DNA of 64,000 bases from Acetatifactor aquisgranensis (GTDB lineage Bacteria; Bacillota; Clostridia; Lachnospirales; Lachnospiraceae): positions 31,007 to 95,006 of the forward strand of contig NZ_CALPDH010000024.1 in assembly GCF_943193215.1 (NCBI RefSeq), read 5' to 3'. Within the stretch, counting starts at the first letter, position 1. Each line of letters opens with the position of its first letter. Below the pieces are notes generated by a model. It worked only from the letters and a program-made list of their open reading frames with translations. It was not told the origin of the DNA and did not search any database. Position numbers and translations under genes: made by a program. Positions 18,842-27,571 of this stretch are shown piece by piece.

Positions 18842-19057
18842 TCAATCCCCCTCGTTTCTCTTATATTCTAAAATATCTCCCGGCTGGCAGTCCAGCACAT
18901 CGCAGATGGCTTCCAACGTGGAAAAACGGATGGCGCTGATTTTACCTGTCTTCATTTTGGACAGATTCACATTGGCCACGCCCACCTTTTCCGACAGCTC
19001 TTTCAGGGATATCTTCCGGTCTGCCATGACTCTGTCTAATCTCATGATGATTGGCAT
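18842..19057 (-). CDS. helix-turn-helix regulator, YozG-like (XRE)
   Basis: A 71-residue protein that is almost entirely one Cro/C1-type helix-turn-helix: ISLKELSEKVGVANVNLSKM as the DNA-binding unit, then ISAIRFSTLEAICDVLDCQP. Such proteins are regularly encoded beside DUF2975 membrane proteins, as here, and are thought to regulate their own operon. GAGGTG seven bases before the ATG at 19057 fixes this start over an in-frame GTG at 19066. It follows the DUF2975 gene by 10 bp. Confidence 0.9.
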   Translation of the reverse strand: MPIIMRLDRVMADRKISLKELSEKVGVANVNLSKMKTGKISAIRFSTLEAICDVLDCQPGDILEYKRNEGD

Positions 19058-19067
19058 TTGCTTCACC

Positions 19068-19610
19068 TCACAAAGTTTCGTCCGATTCCTGCTGCAGGTC
19101 GCAGCCGTAGCTGAATATCAGGGAAATGCTGTAAATGATGGCCGCGATCATCAATCCGATTGCATTGACCCGCCAGGTCAATTCCCCGATGGTGTAATAG
19201 TCCACCAAAGCGTCGGAATAGCTTCCCACTATGCCCAGAACGGCAGTAACCAATGCGATTTTCCGGATTCGGACGGTGTTCCGGCGGGAAAATGGCGTGC
19301 AGCCCTTCTTCATTTCCTCGAAGATGGCGTGGACAAAAAAGATGGCCAGTGATATCAATGCCGTATCTACCAGCATGAATGCGAACATGGTCAAAAGGGG
19401 CCGCGGCCCAATGCCGATTGTAGTCCCGTTGTTGGCCGTGACTTCAAAGGCGGCGAGAAAAGAGGACTTTAGCTCTTCTCCCGAAAACAGCAGGATACCG
19501 ATTGCCATCAGTGCCAGCGCCATGATGACAACGGAAACGATAAGCCCCAGTTTGAGGATAATGCTTATTTTTCGGCTCAGTTCTTTGACTTTCTGTTGAC
19601 TTGGTTTCAT
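19068..19610 (-). CDS. DUF2975 domain membrane protein
   Basis: A 180-residue membrane protein with four predicted spans (about residues 18-42, 72-93, 113-133 and 147-168) and the PLLTMFAFMLVDTALISLAI core of DUF2975. Its function is unknown; it is usually paired with a small HTH protein, which is the next gene. AAGGAGG lies seven bases before the ATG and a consensus-like promoter lies just upstream, so it heads a three-gene operon. Confidence 0.9.
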   Translation of the reverse strand: MKPSQQKVKELSRKISIILKLGLIVSVVIMALALMAIGILLFSGEELKSSFLAAFEVTANNGTTIGIGPRPLLTMFAFMLVDTALISLAIFFVHAIFEEMKKGCTPFSRRNTVRIRKIALVTAVLGIVGSYSDALVDYYTIGELTWRVNAIGLMIAAIIYSISLIFSYGCDLQQESDETL

Positions 19611-19645
19611 CTGTTTCCCTCCTTGTGATAATAAACCTGATATTG

Positions 19646-19674
19646 ATTATATGAGCAATATAGATGAAAGTCAA
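19646..19674 (-). promoter_or_regulatory. promoter of the DUF2975 operon
   Basis: Read on the minus strand: TTGACT (19669-19674), 17 bp, TATAAT (19646-19651). The ATG of the first gene is about 35 bp downstream. Confidence 0.85.
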
Positions 19675-19868
19675 TATTTATTTTATGATAATCGTTAATT
19701 TTTTTATGTTAAAATAGGGTTTGGTCAGATGGCGCCGCACCGTTTGACAGCAGTCGTCAAAAACCTGTTATGTCCGCTGAAGCCGCTTCATATTTAAAAC
19801 CGCTAAAGATCAATAAGGAACCGAACCGCCAAAACGGCATTAATTTGACACAGTTCTGTCAATAAGAC

Positions 19869-19897
19869 TTGCATATTCAAGATAAAACAAGTATAAT
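19869..19897 (+). promoter_or_regulatory. promoter of the DeoR-kinase operon
   Basis: TTGCAT (19869-19874), 17 bp, TATAAT (19892-19897). A TTGACA-6-TGTCAA dyad lies just upstream, around 19844-19861. The rest of the 338-bp gap from 19611 shows no gene. Confidence 0.75.
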
Positions 19898-19948
19898 CAA
19901 ATACAAACAGGCTTTATCAATTGCAAATACGAAATCGAGGTATTAATT

Positions 19949-20731
19949 ATGTTTATGGAAGAACGGCAGAAGGATATTCTTCGCAAAGTAAACCAAACAG
20001 GGCGAATCCTGGTATCAGAGATTCAGGAATGTTATCAAATTTCGGCGGATTGTGCAAGGCGGGACTTAAAAGTATTGGAAAGCAGAGGATTGTTGCAAAG
20101 AACACATGGCGGCGCCATTGCAGTTCATCCAAAAGAAATATACCCCACGCCGACATATAATCCAATAGACATAAAAGAAATACAGACTGATTATCTGGCA
20201 GTTGCCAAAAAAGCAATCGAATATATTCAAAACAAGGAGGTCATTTATATTACCACGTCTTTGGTCGGATATTATATGGCTGAAAACTTACCGGGAGATG
20301 TAACCATTACAGTATTGACCAATTCCGTTACCATTGCAGAAGTATTGCGAAAAAAAATAAATATATCCGTTATATTATTGGGCGGAGAAATGTCTCATCG
20401 TGGTCACTGCCATGATTTTTATACCATTCAAATGGTAAAAAATATCCGCATGGATAAAGCGTTTTTATCGCACGCAGCATTGTCTTTGGATTTTGGAGCC
20501 TCGATTCACAATCCCGCTGGTGTGGAATTTGGAAAAGCTGTTATGCAGAACAGCGGAATGAATATCGGGCTATATCCGTCTAAAAAGATAGGAAAAAATT
20601 CTATCCATTCTGTATGTGAGGTAAAAGATTATGATTTACTGATTACGGACGATAATGTATCTGAGGATTTTCTGATACAGGCAAGGGAACTCGGAGTGGC
20701 TATAGAAACAGTTAATTTGAAGGGAGCATGA
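19949..20731 (+). CDS. DeoR/GlpR family transcriptional regulator
   Basis: A 260-residue repressor-type protein. The N-terminal winged helix-turn-helix (RQKDILRKVNQTGRILVSEI, then DCARRDLKVLESRGLLQRTHGGA) is followed by a sugar-phosphate-sensing domain of the ribose-5-phosphate isomerase fold (residues 85-250; TNSVTIAEVL and a VILLGG-like ISVILLGGEMSHRG segment). Such proteins usually repress their own operon until a phosphorylated sugar binds. It leads a set with a P-loop kinase-like gene 3 bp downstream and a broken PHP gene. The A+T-rich codon use differs from the flanking genes and suggests transfer. Confidence 0.9.
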   Translation: MFMEERQKDILRKVNQTGRILVSEIQECYQISADCARRDLKVLESRGLLQRTHGGAIAVHPKEIYPTPTYNPIDIKEIQTDYLAVAKKAIEYIQNKEVIYITTSLVGYYMAENLPGDVTITVLTNSVTIAEVLRKKINISVILLGGEMSHRGHCHDFYTIQMVKNIRMDKAFLSHAALSLDFGASIHNPAGVEFGKAVMQNSGMNIGLYPSKKIGKNSIHSVCEVKDYDLLITDDNVSEDFLIQARELGVAIETVNLKGA

Positions 20732-20734
20732 AAA

Positions 20735-21352
20735 ATGTATTGTATATTAGTGACCGGTATTCCGGCAGCAGGAAAAAGCACTATGGCAGAAGCCATGTCA
20801 GAAAGGTTGAAATTGCCTGTTATTTCAAAGGATACCATAAAAGAACTGCTGTTTGACAATGTTGGTTTTCAGTCGAGAGCAGAAAAAGTAAATCTTGGAA
20901 TTGCCAGTATGGAAATCATGTATCATGTCGCAGGTCAACTTATGAAAGCGGGACAACCTTTTATACTGGAGAATAATTTTGAACATTCATCAGAACATGG
21001 AATAAAAAATCTTTTGGAAAAATATCAATATTCCGCATTGACCATTACCTTGACAGGTGATTACAAAGTTATCTACCAGCGTTTTCTGAAACGGGAAAGC
21101 AGTCCTGACAGGCACAGGGGACATGTAGAGAATGACTGTTATCCAGAAAAGAAAGAGAATCATCCGAAAACTCCAAAAACAAAAACTATTTCTTATGAAA
21201 ACTTTGTCTGCGGAATAGAACAAAGGGGATTTGATGCCTTCCTGATTGATGGCAGACAAATCAAAGTTGACACCACAGACTTATCAAAAATAAATATGGA
21301 AGAATTATTTTCACAGATTGCGGCATGGAAGGAGGAGATTCCGCATGATTGA
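20735..21352 (+). CDS. P-loop kinase-like ATPase (AAA_33 type)
   Basis: A 205-residue nucleotide-binding protein with a Walker A motif GIPAAGKST at residues 8-16, a VISKDTIKELL segment after it and the ENNFEH switch region near residue 88. It belongs to the zeta-toxin/AAA_33/adenylate-kinase-like small-molecule kinases. It probably phosphorylates a sugar, nucleoside or similar small molecule. The start lies 3 bp after the DeoR gene with GGGAGC upstream. Its 3' end overlaps the start of the PHP remnant by 8 bases, so the three genes were one operon. Confidence 0.85.
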   Translation: MYCILVTGIPAAGKSTMAEAMSERLKLPVISKDTIKELLFDNVGFQSRAEKVNLGIASMEIMYHVAGQLMKAGQPFILENNFEHSSEHGIKNLLEKYQYSALTITLTGDYKVIYQRFLKRESSPDRHRGHVENDCYPEKKENHPKTPKTKTISYENFVCGIEQRGFDAFLIDGRQIKVDTTDLSKINMEELFSQIAAWKEEIPHD

Positions 21353-21590
21353 TGCGCATGTTCATTTGGAAAAAGGCGATTATTCAGTAGAATGGATAGA
21401 ACAGTTTATTAAGTATGCTGTAAAAAGAAATATAGACGAAATTTACTTCTTGGAACATACCCATATCTTCCAGGAATGCCGTAATCTATTGTAAAGTGTA
21501 ATGTGCCAATTCTGACAGCGTCAGATGCCCACTCGCCACAAAATGTCGGCTTATATATTAAAGAAATGAACGACTTAATCCAATCTGACC
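21345..21590 (+). pseudogene. PHP-domain phosphatase remnant with internal deletion
   Basis: The first 49 codons (21345-21494) encode a PHP-domain N-terminus with MIDAHVHLEKGD, the metal-binding HxH motif, and a FLEHTH motif. A stop follows. From about 21500, in another frame, comes VPILTASDAHSPQNVGLYIK, which is the C-terminal metal-binding region of the same family. About 170 residues between them are gone. The intact gene would have been a histidinol-phosphatase-like hydrolase, third in the DeoR operon. Confidence 0.75.
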
Positions 21591-22060
21591 ATTTTTTTCT
21601 ATTCGAAAGTATTTCGGGATGATGATATCGGCGGAAAATTGTACGAAAGATATTATATTTTCTTGCATAATGATGCATACCAGCGATGAAATCTGCCGAT
21701 ATGTACCCGGAATCTTTCGCTTGTGAGTCAAATGAGTCGGATTGCACGGTAAGTTTTCGTGATTGCGAAGCATAAAATCCAGCTCAAAGAATTGCCAGGG
21801 AAGCAAAATTTCAGCAATCATATGGAATTGTCTACAAATAACTGATGCGAGTTTATAGCCGTTTTCCTTGTATTTCCGGGCTTTCTCCTAAACAAGCTGC
21901 ATCAGTTATTTTCCGACAGTTCCTATGTAGGAATCTACATGGGAAGGCTTAGCGGATTACGGACGCTTATTCTTTTGACAGCTTCTGCATGACGGAACTG
22001 CTGCAGAACGGGCAGCTGTTATACGGCGCCGAAATCCGCAATCAGCTTGCGCTGCCCGTC
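21591..22060. other. gap without genes; contains a 100-bp repeat element
   Basis: No convincing gene is present. Short open frames on the minus strand (21558-21821) lack a ribosome binding site and any recognisable family. The repeat element at 21824-21923 is the only clear feature. Confidence 0.6.
21824..21923 (-). repeat. 100-bp palindromic element, copy 1
   Basis: An exact 100-bp unit bounded by GGAATTGTC and GACAGTTCC. It is the reverse complement of the units at 47436-47535 and 53803-53902. A 12-bp stem (AATAACTGATGC with GCATCAGTTATT) lies just inside the ends. It has no open frame and looks like a MITE or structured-RNA repeat. Confidence 0.9.
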
Positions 22061-22477
22061 CTACTGGAGATTCCGGCGGTCTGCAGTATAAGTCTCCGGG
22101 CAATCCGCTTTGATGGTCTTGACCCTGAAGCAGAAGTACAGAATATGGAACAACCACACGCATCCCAGCACGATGCGGCCTACGGGAACCTGATCCATCA
22201 TGAGGAATCCCACGGACATCAGCAGGGTCACCGTGACCATGATGCGTATCTTGGTCTTCCGGGTCATGCCCCTCCCCTGGACATAGCTTTCCAGGTTGTT
22301 CTTGTACAGCCGGGTATTGGTAAACCACTTATGCAGCCGCTCTGAGCTTTTGGCAAAGCAGTAGGAGGCCAGCAGCAAAAAGGGGAAGGCGGGAAGCAAC
22401 GGAAGCACTGCGCCCAAAGCCCCAAGCCCTACCACGATACAGCCTATTACGACATAGAATAGCTTTTTCAGTTTCAT
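22061..22477 (-). CDS. DUF454 (YbaN) family membrane protein
   Basis: A 138-residue inner-membrane protein of the YbaN/DUF454 family with three hydrophobic segments and the family core LPLLPAFPFLLLASYCFAKS near residue 30, followed by KWFTNTRLYKNNLESY. Function is unknown. The start at 22477, with GGAGAAA upstream, is chosen because the longer in-frame sequence runs back into the CydC-like gene. It follows the two ABC genes in the same direction, 71 bp after the CydC-like stop, and may belong to their operon. Confidence 0.88.
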   Translation of the reverse strand: MKLKKLFYVVIGCIVVGLGALGAVLPLLPAFPFLLLASYCFAKSSERLHKWFTNTRLYKNNLESYVQGRGMTRKTKIRIMVTVTLLMSVGFLMMDQVPVGRIVLGCVWLFHILYFCFRVKTIKADCPETYTADRRNLQ

Positions 22478-22547
22478 GACACTTTCTCCAATCTTTTCTT
22501 CTCTTTTTTCGTCTCCATGAAGGATGGGGGCATCATCTTTTTTCCGC

Positions 22548-24380
22548 CTAACTCTTCCGCCCGGTTTTACTTTCCACCGTGTATACGGTATCGGCAATCC
22601 GCATAGTGGACTGGCGGTGGGATACCAGCGCCACTGTTCTACCCTCCCCTTCCTCGCAGAGGGATTTCAGGATGACCGCTTCGTTCAGGCTGTCCAGGTT
22701 GCTGGTGGGCTCATCCAGGAGCAGAAAGGGCGCGTCGTGGAGGAAAGCCCTGGCCAGCCCCAGCCGCTGGCGCTCTCCGCCCGACAGGGTGTCGCCCAGT
22801 TCGCCTACGGGCGTGTCGTACCCATTCGGCAAGGTCATGATGAAGTCATGGACGGATGCCTTTCTACAGGCGGCTTCTATCTCTTCCTCCGTGGCATCCA
22901 GTTTTGCGATTCTCAGATTGTTCCGGATGCTGTCGTGGAACAGATGGGTCTCCTGGGTGACAAAGCTTTCGCAGTCCCTCAGGGATGCTGTGTTGATGCT
23001 GTGGAGCGAAACGCCGGATATGCGGATATCCCCGCTGTCCGTCTTCCAGAAGCGCATGAGCAGTTTCAGCAGCGTGGATTTCCCGGAGCCGCTTTTGCCG
23101 GTGATGCCCGTGATCCGGCCCGGCTCGCACACAAGGCTCAGATCCTCCAGAATCCTTTCGTTCCCGTAGGAGAAGCTGACTTTCTCTGCCTTCGCGCCGC
23201 CGAAGGCCATTCTGTCGAGAGCAGCGCCCCCGGTGATTTCCTCCGCCACAGGCTCCTCGTCCAGGATGTCCAGCACTCTGTTCCCGGCGGCAAAAGTGCT
23301 CTGGAGGGTGCTTCCCAGATTGGCCAGGGCGATGGCCGGGCCGAAGGAAGAAAACAGGGCCGCCGTGGGGATCAGCACGCCGGAGAAATCCACTTTTCCG
23401 GCCTGACAGAGCATGGCACTGGCGAACAGCATGCACAGGTCAAAGAGCAGAATCACCGTGTTCGCGGCGGCCATGTTCCTTCCGGAGATGCGCTTCATGC
23501 GTCTCTCGTCGCCGGAGAGCCCGTCTGTCCTGGCGTTCATTTCCGCCAGGCGCGCTTCCCCCTGTCCGTACTGAAGCGTCTCAGGAAGCCCACGTAGGCT
23601 GTCGAGGACGAAGCTGCTCAGTTCCCCGGATTTGGCGCGGAATTCCATGGCGGCGTTTCTCCTGGGTGATTTTCCTCCGGGGATTCCGGCATTGTTAAGT
23701 CCTGTTCTGGCCGGGTCTGTCCCAGCCAGGCCTGTGGATTCAGAACATTCTCTGTCCGCAACAACTTTTACTATGCTTTCTCTACCAAAGCCACTTCGCC
23801 TTGTCCGCGCTCCACTGTTGCTTAACCTTGATGTCACCAACGGAATTACAACTCCGACCACAAGGTACGCCACAAGCGCCAAAAGTCCCAGCGCCGGGTG
23901 GAAGGCACCGATGAAAAGGCTCATGACCACGGTGAAAAGAAACGCTATCGCCACCGGAGAGATGGTGTGGGCATAGAAGACTTCCAGCAGCTCGATGTCC
24001 GAAGTAATCACCGAAATCAAATCCCCTTTGTCCCGGCCCTCCAGTTTGGCCGGACAGAGCTTCCGCAACGCCTGGAACACCTTATCCCGAATCAGCGCCA
24101 GCAGCTTGAAAGCGATATAGTGGTTGCATCCCTGTTCCGCATAGCGCAGCACCGCCCGCAGCAGGGCAAACAGCAGAACGCAGATGAACACTGTCTTCGC
24201 GCCTATTGCCGTTTCATACCCCAGCACGTCAAGCACCGCAAAGCCGCCCAGGATGGTGATAAAGGCGGCGCAGAGGTGTCCGATGAATCCCATGAGCACC
24301 GCCAGAATCATATAGCCTGTCAGCGGCTTCACAAGGCCGATCAGCCTTGCCATCACCGCGAATCCGCTTCGTCTCTTCAT
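22548..24380 (-). CDS. ABC exporter half-transporter, CydC-like
   Basis: A 610-residue fused membrane/ATPase protein. Six membrane segments lie in residues 15-330 and the nucleotide-binding domain follows, with GKSGSGKST (Walker A), TLSGGERQRL (signature) and FLLLDEPTSNLD (Walker B). Sequence and pairing resemble CydC, the partner of CydD in export of glutathione or cysteine, though in this anaerobe the substrate may be different. Its ATG overlaps the stop of the upstream partner (ATGA), so translation is coupled. An unusual hydrophilic insert of about 55 residues (187-243) rich in Gly, Arg, Ser and Thr lies in the loop between membrane segments 4 and 5, where relatives have a short link. Confidence 0.88.
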   Translation of the reverse strand: MKRRSGFAVMARLIGLVKPLTGYMILAVLMGFIGHLCAAFITILGGFAVLDVLGYETAIGAKTVFICVLLFALLRAVLRYAEQGCNHYIAFKLLALIRDKVFQALRKLCPAKLEGRDKGDLISVITSDIELLEVFYAHTISPVAIAFLFTVVMSLFIGAFHPALGLLALVAYLVVGVVIPLVTSRLSNSGARTRRSGFGRESIVKVVADRECSESTGLAGTDPARTGLNNAGIPGGKSPRRNAAMEFRAKSGELSSFVLDSLRGLPETLQYGQGEARLAEMNARTDGLSGDERRMKRISGRNMAAANTVILLFDLCMLFASAMLCQAGKVDFSGVLIPTAALFSSFGPAIALANLGSTLQSTFAAGNRVLDILDEEPVAEEITGGAALDRMAFGGAKAEKVSFSYGNERILEDLSLVCEPGRITGITGKSGSGKSTLLKLLMRFWKTDSGDIRISGVSLHSINTASLRDCESFVTQETHLFHDSIRNNLRIAKLDATEEEIEAACRKASVHDFIMTLPNGYDTPVGELGDTLSGGERQRLGLARAFLHDAPFLLLDEPTSNLDSLNEAVILKSLCEEGEGRTVALVSHRQSTMRIADTVYTVESKTGRKS

Positions 24381-26161
24381 CTCTCCGCCGTCTCCTTTCT
24401 GTTTTCATCGCTTTTTGAATCCGCCGCCTCCTGCCGGGTATGCCCGAAATTCTCCAGGCTCTGCTGGGCGTTCCACAGCTTGGCGTACACGCTTCCCTTT
24501 GCCAGCAGCGTCTCATGGCTGCCGCTTTCCGCCACGTTTCCATGCTCCATCACGTAGATACGGTCGGAAACCGTCACATTGGCCAGGCGGTGGGAAATCA
24601 GGATGACGGTCTTCTTCCCCGCCAGCCGATGAATCTCCCCCATGATGTCGTTCTCACTCTCCACATCGATATTGGAGGTGGCTTCATCGAAAATATAGAC
24701 CGGGCTGTCGTGGAGCAGGGCCCTGGCCAGCGCCAGTCTCTGGCATTGGCCGCCGGAAAGGTTGGAGGCCTTCTCCGCCAGGGCCGTGTCCAGTCCGTTC
24801 TCGCCTTTCAGGAAGTCCGCCAGCTTTACCCGCTCCAGCACGGCCCACAGCTCGCTGTCGGAAGCGCCTGGCCTGGCCGCGGTCAGGTTTTCCCGCACGG
24901 AGCCTTTGAACAGGTAGCTCTGGTGGCTGATGTAGGTCAGGTTCTTCATCAGGCTTTCCTCGGAAAGCTCCGACAGCTCCTGGCCGCCGATTTTCACCCA
25001 GCCGCTATAGCCCCTGCTCCGTCCCATGAGGATTGCTGCCACCGTGGATTTCCCGCAGCCGCTCTCGCCCACGATGGAGGTAAAGCTGCCTTTGGGGAAT
25101 TCCATTTGGATGCCGTGGAGGATTTCCCTGCCCTCTTCATAAGAAAAACGCAGCCCCTGGCACACAATGGAGCAGTCCTCCGGAACCGGAACCGTCTTCG
25201 CCGCGGGCTCCGGCAGATCCAGCAGCCGGAAAATCTTGTCGCTGGCGGCCATGCCGTTCATGGCGATGTGGAAAAAGCTTCCCAGCTGCCGCATGGGGAT
25301 GAAGAAGTCCGCCGCCAGCCAAATGATCAGAAGGCATCCCGCCAGGGACACTTTCCCAGCCCCAAACTGGGTCACCGCCATGATGATTCCCAGCGCCGCG
25401 CCGCCGTAGGCAATCAGGTCCATGATGGTGATGGAGTTCAGCTGCATGGTCAGCACTTTCATGGTGATTTTGCGGAATTTCTCCGATTCCTCGTTCATTT
25501 CCTGATTCTTGAAGCCGTCCGCCTGGTAGATTTTCAGGGTGGTCAGGCCCTGGAGGTTCTCCAGAAAGGTATCCCCCAGCGCCGTGTACTGGCCCCAGTA
25601 TCTGGACAGCAGTTTCTTCGCCCAGGTCTGGACTGCCGCTATGGCCACAGGAATCAGCGGGACGCAGATCAGCAGCACCACGGCGGAGGGGACGTTCACA
25701 AAGCAGAGGTACCCGAACAGGGTCAGGGGCGCCAGCATGGCGTAAAAGAACTGGGGCAGATACGCGCCGAAGTAGGTCTCCAGCTGATCCACGCCCTCCA
25801 CCGCCACCTGGACGATCTCCGAGGTCTTCACCTGTTCCCGGCAGGAAGTCCCCAGCTTCAGCAGCTTCCGATAGATTTTCTCCCGTAGGGTCTTTTTCAC
25901 CGCTTTGGAGGACAGGTAGCTCATGGCGCTGGAGCCTGTGGTGCAGACGTAGCGGACAATGACGGCAAGGGCCGCCAGGATGGCCGTCGCCAGGATATCG
26001 CCGCTGCCCGCCGTGCCCCGGAACAGTCCGGCCAGCAGCCTAGTGATGGCTGTCATCATGACGATATTGGCGGCAAGGGAACACCACTGCAGCGCCACGT
26101 TCCCGGCTATGTATTTCTTGCTTTCGCTGACTGTGCCTATCAGCCTTTTATTGATCATCAT
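24377..26161 (-). CDS. ABC exporter half-transporter, CydD-like
   Basis: A 594-residue half-transporter with six membrane segments (residues 15-310), then an ATPase domain showing GESGCGKST, NLSGGQCQRL and VYIFDEATSNID. The SREQVKTSEIVQVAVEGVDQLETYF segment is typical of the CydD side of the heterodimer. AGGAGG seven bases upstream fixes the ATG at 26161 rather than one at 26197. It is the first gene of the pair with the CydC-like gene and has a strong promoter and a structured leader in front of it. Confidence 0.88.
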   Translation of the reverse strand: MMINKRLIGTVSESKKYIAGNVALQWCSLAANIVMMTAITRLLAGLFRGTAGSGDILATAILAALAVIVRYVCTTGSSAMSYLSSKAVKKTLREKIYRKLLKLGTSCREQVKTSEIVQVAVEGVDQLETYFGAYLPQFFYAMLAPLTLFGYLCFVNVPSAVVLLICVPLIPVAIAAVQTWAKKLLSRYWGQYTALGDTFLENLQGLTTLKIYQADGFKNQEMNEESEKFRKITMKVLTMQLNSITIMDLIAYGGAALGIIMAVTQFGAGKVSLAGCLLIIWLAADFFIPMRQLGSFFHIAMNGMAASDKIFRLLDLPEPAAKTVPVPEDCSIVCQGLRFSYEEGREILHGIQMEFPKGSFTSIVGESGCGKSTVAAILMGRSRGYSGWVKIGGQELSELSEESLMKNLTYISHQSYLFKGSVRENLTAARPGASDSELWAVLERVKLADFLKGENGLDTALAEKASNLSGGQCQRLALARALLHDSPVYIFDEATSNIDVESENDIMGEIHRLAGKKTVILISHRLANVTVSDRIYVMEHGNVAESGSHETLLAKGSVYAKLWNAQQSLENFGHTRQEAADSKSDENRKETAER

Positions 26162-26177
26162 GGCACATCCTCCTAGG

Positions 26178-26201
26178 CTAATATTAATTAGATTCATCTA
26201 A
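26178..26201 (-). promoter_or_regulatory. overlapping palindromes before the CydD-like start
   Basis: TTAGAT-TC-ATCTAA at 26188-26201 overlaps CTAAT-ATTA-ATTAG at 26178-26191, directly upstream of the ribosome binding site. They could be an operator for an unknown regulator or could form RNA structure. Confidence 0.4.
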
Positions 26202-26218
26202 CCTTGATTCAAATAAAG

Positions 26219-26243
26219 GCGACTACCCATTGTTAGTAGTCGC
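26219..26243 (-). promoter_or_regulatory. leader hairpin of the CydDC-like operon
   Basis: An 8-bp stem (GCGACTAC at 26219-26226 with its complement at 26236-26243) lies just after the promoter. On the minus strand it is followed by CTTTATTTG, a weak terminator-like tail. Confidence 0.45.
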
Positions 26244-26254
26244 TAACTATATAT

Positions 26255-26284
26255 AGTATACTCCCTATGGTACAATTTTGTCAA
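26255..26284 (-). promoter_or_regulatory. promoter of the CydDC-like operon
   Basis: Minus strand TTGACA (26279-26284), 18 bp, TATACT (26255-26260). The transcript would carry a leader of about 85 nt with a hairpin and palindromes. Confidence 0.8.
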
Positions 26285-26381
26285 CGATATTTTGGTTCTT
26301 TCTGATCTTGGTTGAAATGATAATCCATTTCCCATATTTTGTGTCTTTGCCGGAAACGCCTGGGCGGAAAGCAAAAATAAA

Positions 26382-26407
26382 GGGCTGACAAAAATCCTGT
26401 CAGCCCT
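26382..26407 (-). terminator. terminator of the AraC/GyrI-type gene
   Basis: A 9-bp stem (GGGCTGACA at 26382-26390 with its complement at 26399-26407) is followed on the minus strand by TTTATTTTT. Confidence 0.85.
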
Positions 26408-26506
26408 CATCTGTTGCCATGGATCGCTGCCGTGGCGGTCACGGCTTTCTCCGGACGCTTCCCTCCGCCGCGGCAATCCAATCATGGCCTTCCCACGGAT
26501 ACGAGT

Positions 26507-27397
26507 TTACTTCCTCTTGACCGGGATCCATATCTCGCTCTCGTAATCCGCCGCCTGGGTATTCCCGCTTCCGCTGTACCATTCCACATTGCCCGGAAAA
26601 GCGATTTCATACTCCGGGTTGCCCGGCAGCCACTGGCTGAAGATCTTCGTGTTCACCGCCTGTATGGCCTCCGGCATGGGGCCTGTGCAGCGGAACTTGG
26701 CCCAGGTCAGCTCCGGGAACCGGAACACCGACATCCCCTGGGGCACCTTTCCTCCATGGTAATCGCCCGCTATCATATAGCGGAATTTCCCACTCCCCAC
26801 GTCTTCGATGCAGACGCCGTACATCCCGATGCCGCAGCTGCGAATCACTTCTTCCTCCTCATTCCGGGGCTCTTTCCCGGCGCACAGGCCAGCCATCTTC
26901 CCGGCGCGCACCTCATTCCAAAAACCGGGGATTTCCCGGTGCGCATCCTCAAAGCCGAACTGCCTCTCATAACCGATTACCTGGAACGCAATCTTCTCCT
27001 CCACACGATAGTCCATCTCATTTCCTCCTTTGATGTCCACTTGTATTTTCAGAGGCAGGAATACCCTGATGCCGGCCGGATTCGCCCTCACCTGCACGGG
27101 CGTGGCCCCATGGAACCTGGAAAACGCCCTGGAGAAGCTCTCCGGCGTCTCATAGCCATACTTGAACGCCAGGTCGATCAGTCTCTCCTTGTCGGCGATG
27201 ATGTCCAGCGCTGCCAGATAAAGCCTTCTGTTCCGGATATACTCTGCGCAGGAATACCCGGTCATGACCTTGAAGCCCTTCTGCAGATAGAACTGCGAGA
27301 GGTACACCGCCCCGGCCACCTCTTCCGCCCCCTGCAAAGTCAGCAGATTCGTCTCCATGTAGTCTATGGATTTCCGTATGCTCTCCAACCAGTCCAT
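26507..27397 (-). CDS. AraC family regulator with GyrI-like ligand domain
   Basis: A 296-residue regulator of the Rob/SoxS-like group. The N-terminal double helix-turn-helix is seen in LQGAEEVAGAVYLSQFYLQK and LIDLAFKYGYETPESFSRAF. From about residue 128 (MDYRVEEKIAFQVIGYER) comes a GyrI/SOUL-type small-molecule-binding domain ending ADYESEIWIPVKRK. Proteins of this layout sense hydrophobic compounds and often control nearby multidrug exporters; here the CydDC-like exporter lies 345 bp downstream and the MdlAB-like pair upstream. Start at 27397 has GGGAGG upstream. It has its own terminator. Confidence 0.9.
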   Translation of the reverse strand: MDWLESIRKSIDYMETNLLTLQGAEEVAGAVYLSQFYLQKGFKVMTGYSCAEYIRNRRLYLAALDIIADKERLIDLAFKYGYETPESFSRAFSRFHGATPVQVRANPAGIRVFLPLKIQVDIKGGNEMDYRVEEKIAFQVIGYERQFGFEDAHREIPGFWNEVRAGKMAGLCAGKEPRNEEEEVIRSCGIGMYGVCIEDVGSGKFRYMIAGDYHGGKVPQGMSVFRFPELTWAKFRCTGPMPEAIQAVNTKIFSQWLPGNPEYEIAFPGNVEWYSGSGNTQAADYESEIWIPVKRK

Positions 27398-27571
27398 CTT
27401 AGTTCCTCCCGGGAACTGTCACTGTTCCCTGTCCTCTGATGGGATTATGATAACATCTGTCGGCCGCTTTCGTCCTGACTTTTCCGGCACGAATCTGTCC
27501 GCGTGGACAGAGACCGCCGGAATCGTCTTTCCGGAAAGCGGATAGCTGCAAAATGACGAAACCCCCCGGTC

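Noticed and set aside
21558..21821. Minus-strand open frame of 87 codons
   Set aside because: It has no ribosome binding site and no recognisable family, and overlaps the PHP remnant.
24440..25888. Long open frame opposite the CydD-like gene (and similar at 27632-28849, 29060-30118, 31722-33074, 40408-41511)
   Set aside because: They are antisense shadows of GC-rich real genes. None has a ribosome binding site or recognisable domains, and the composition (His, Gln, Arg, Pro rich) is typical of shadow frames.
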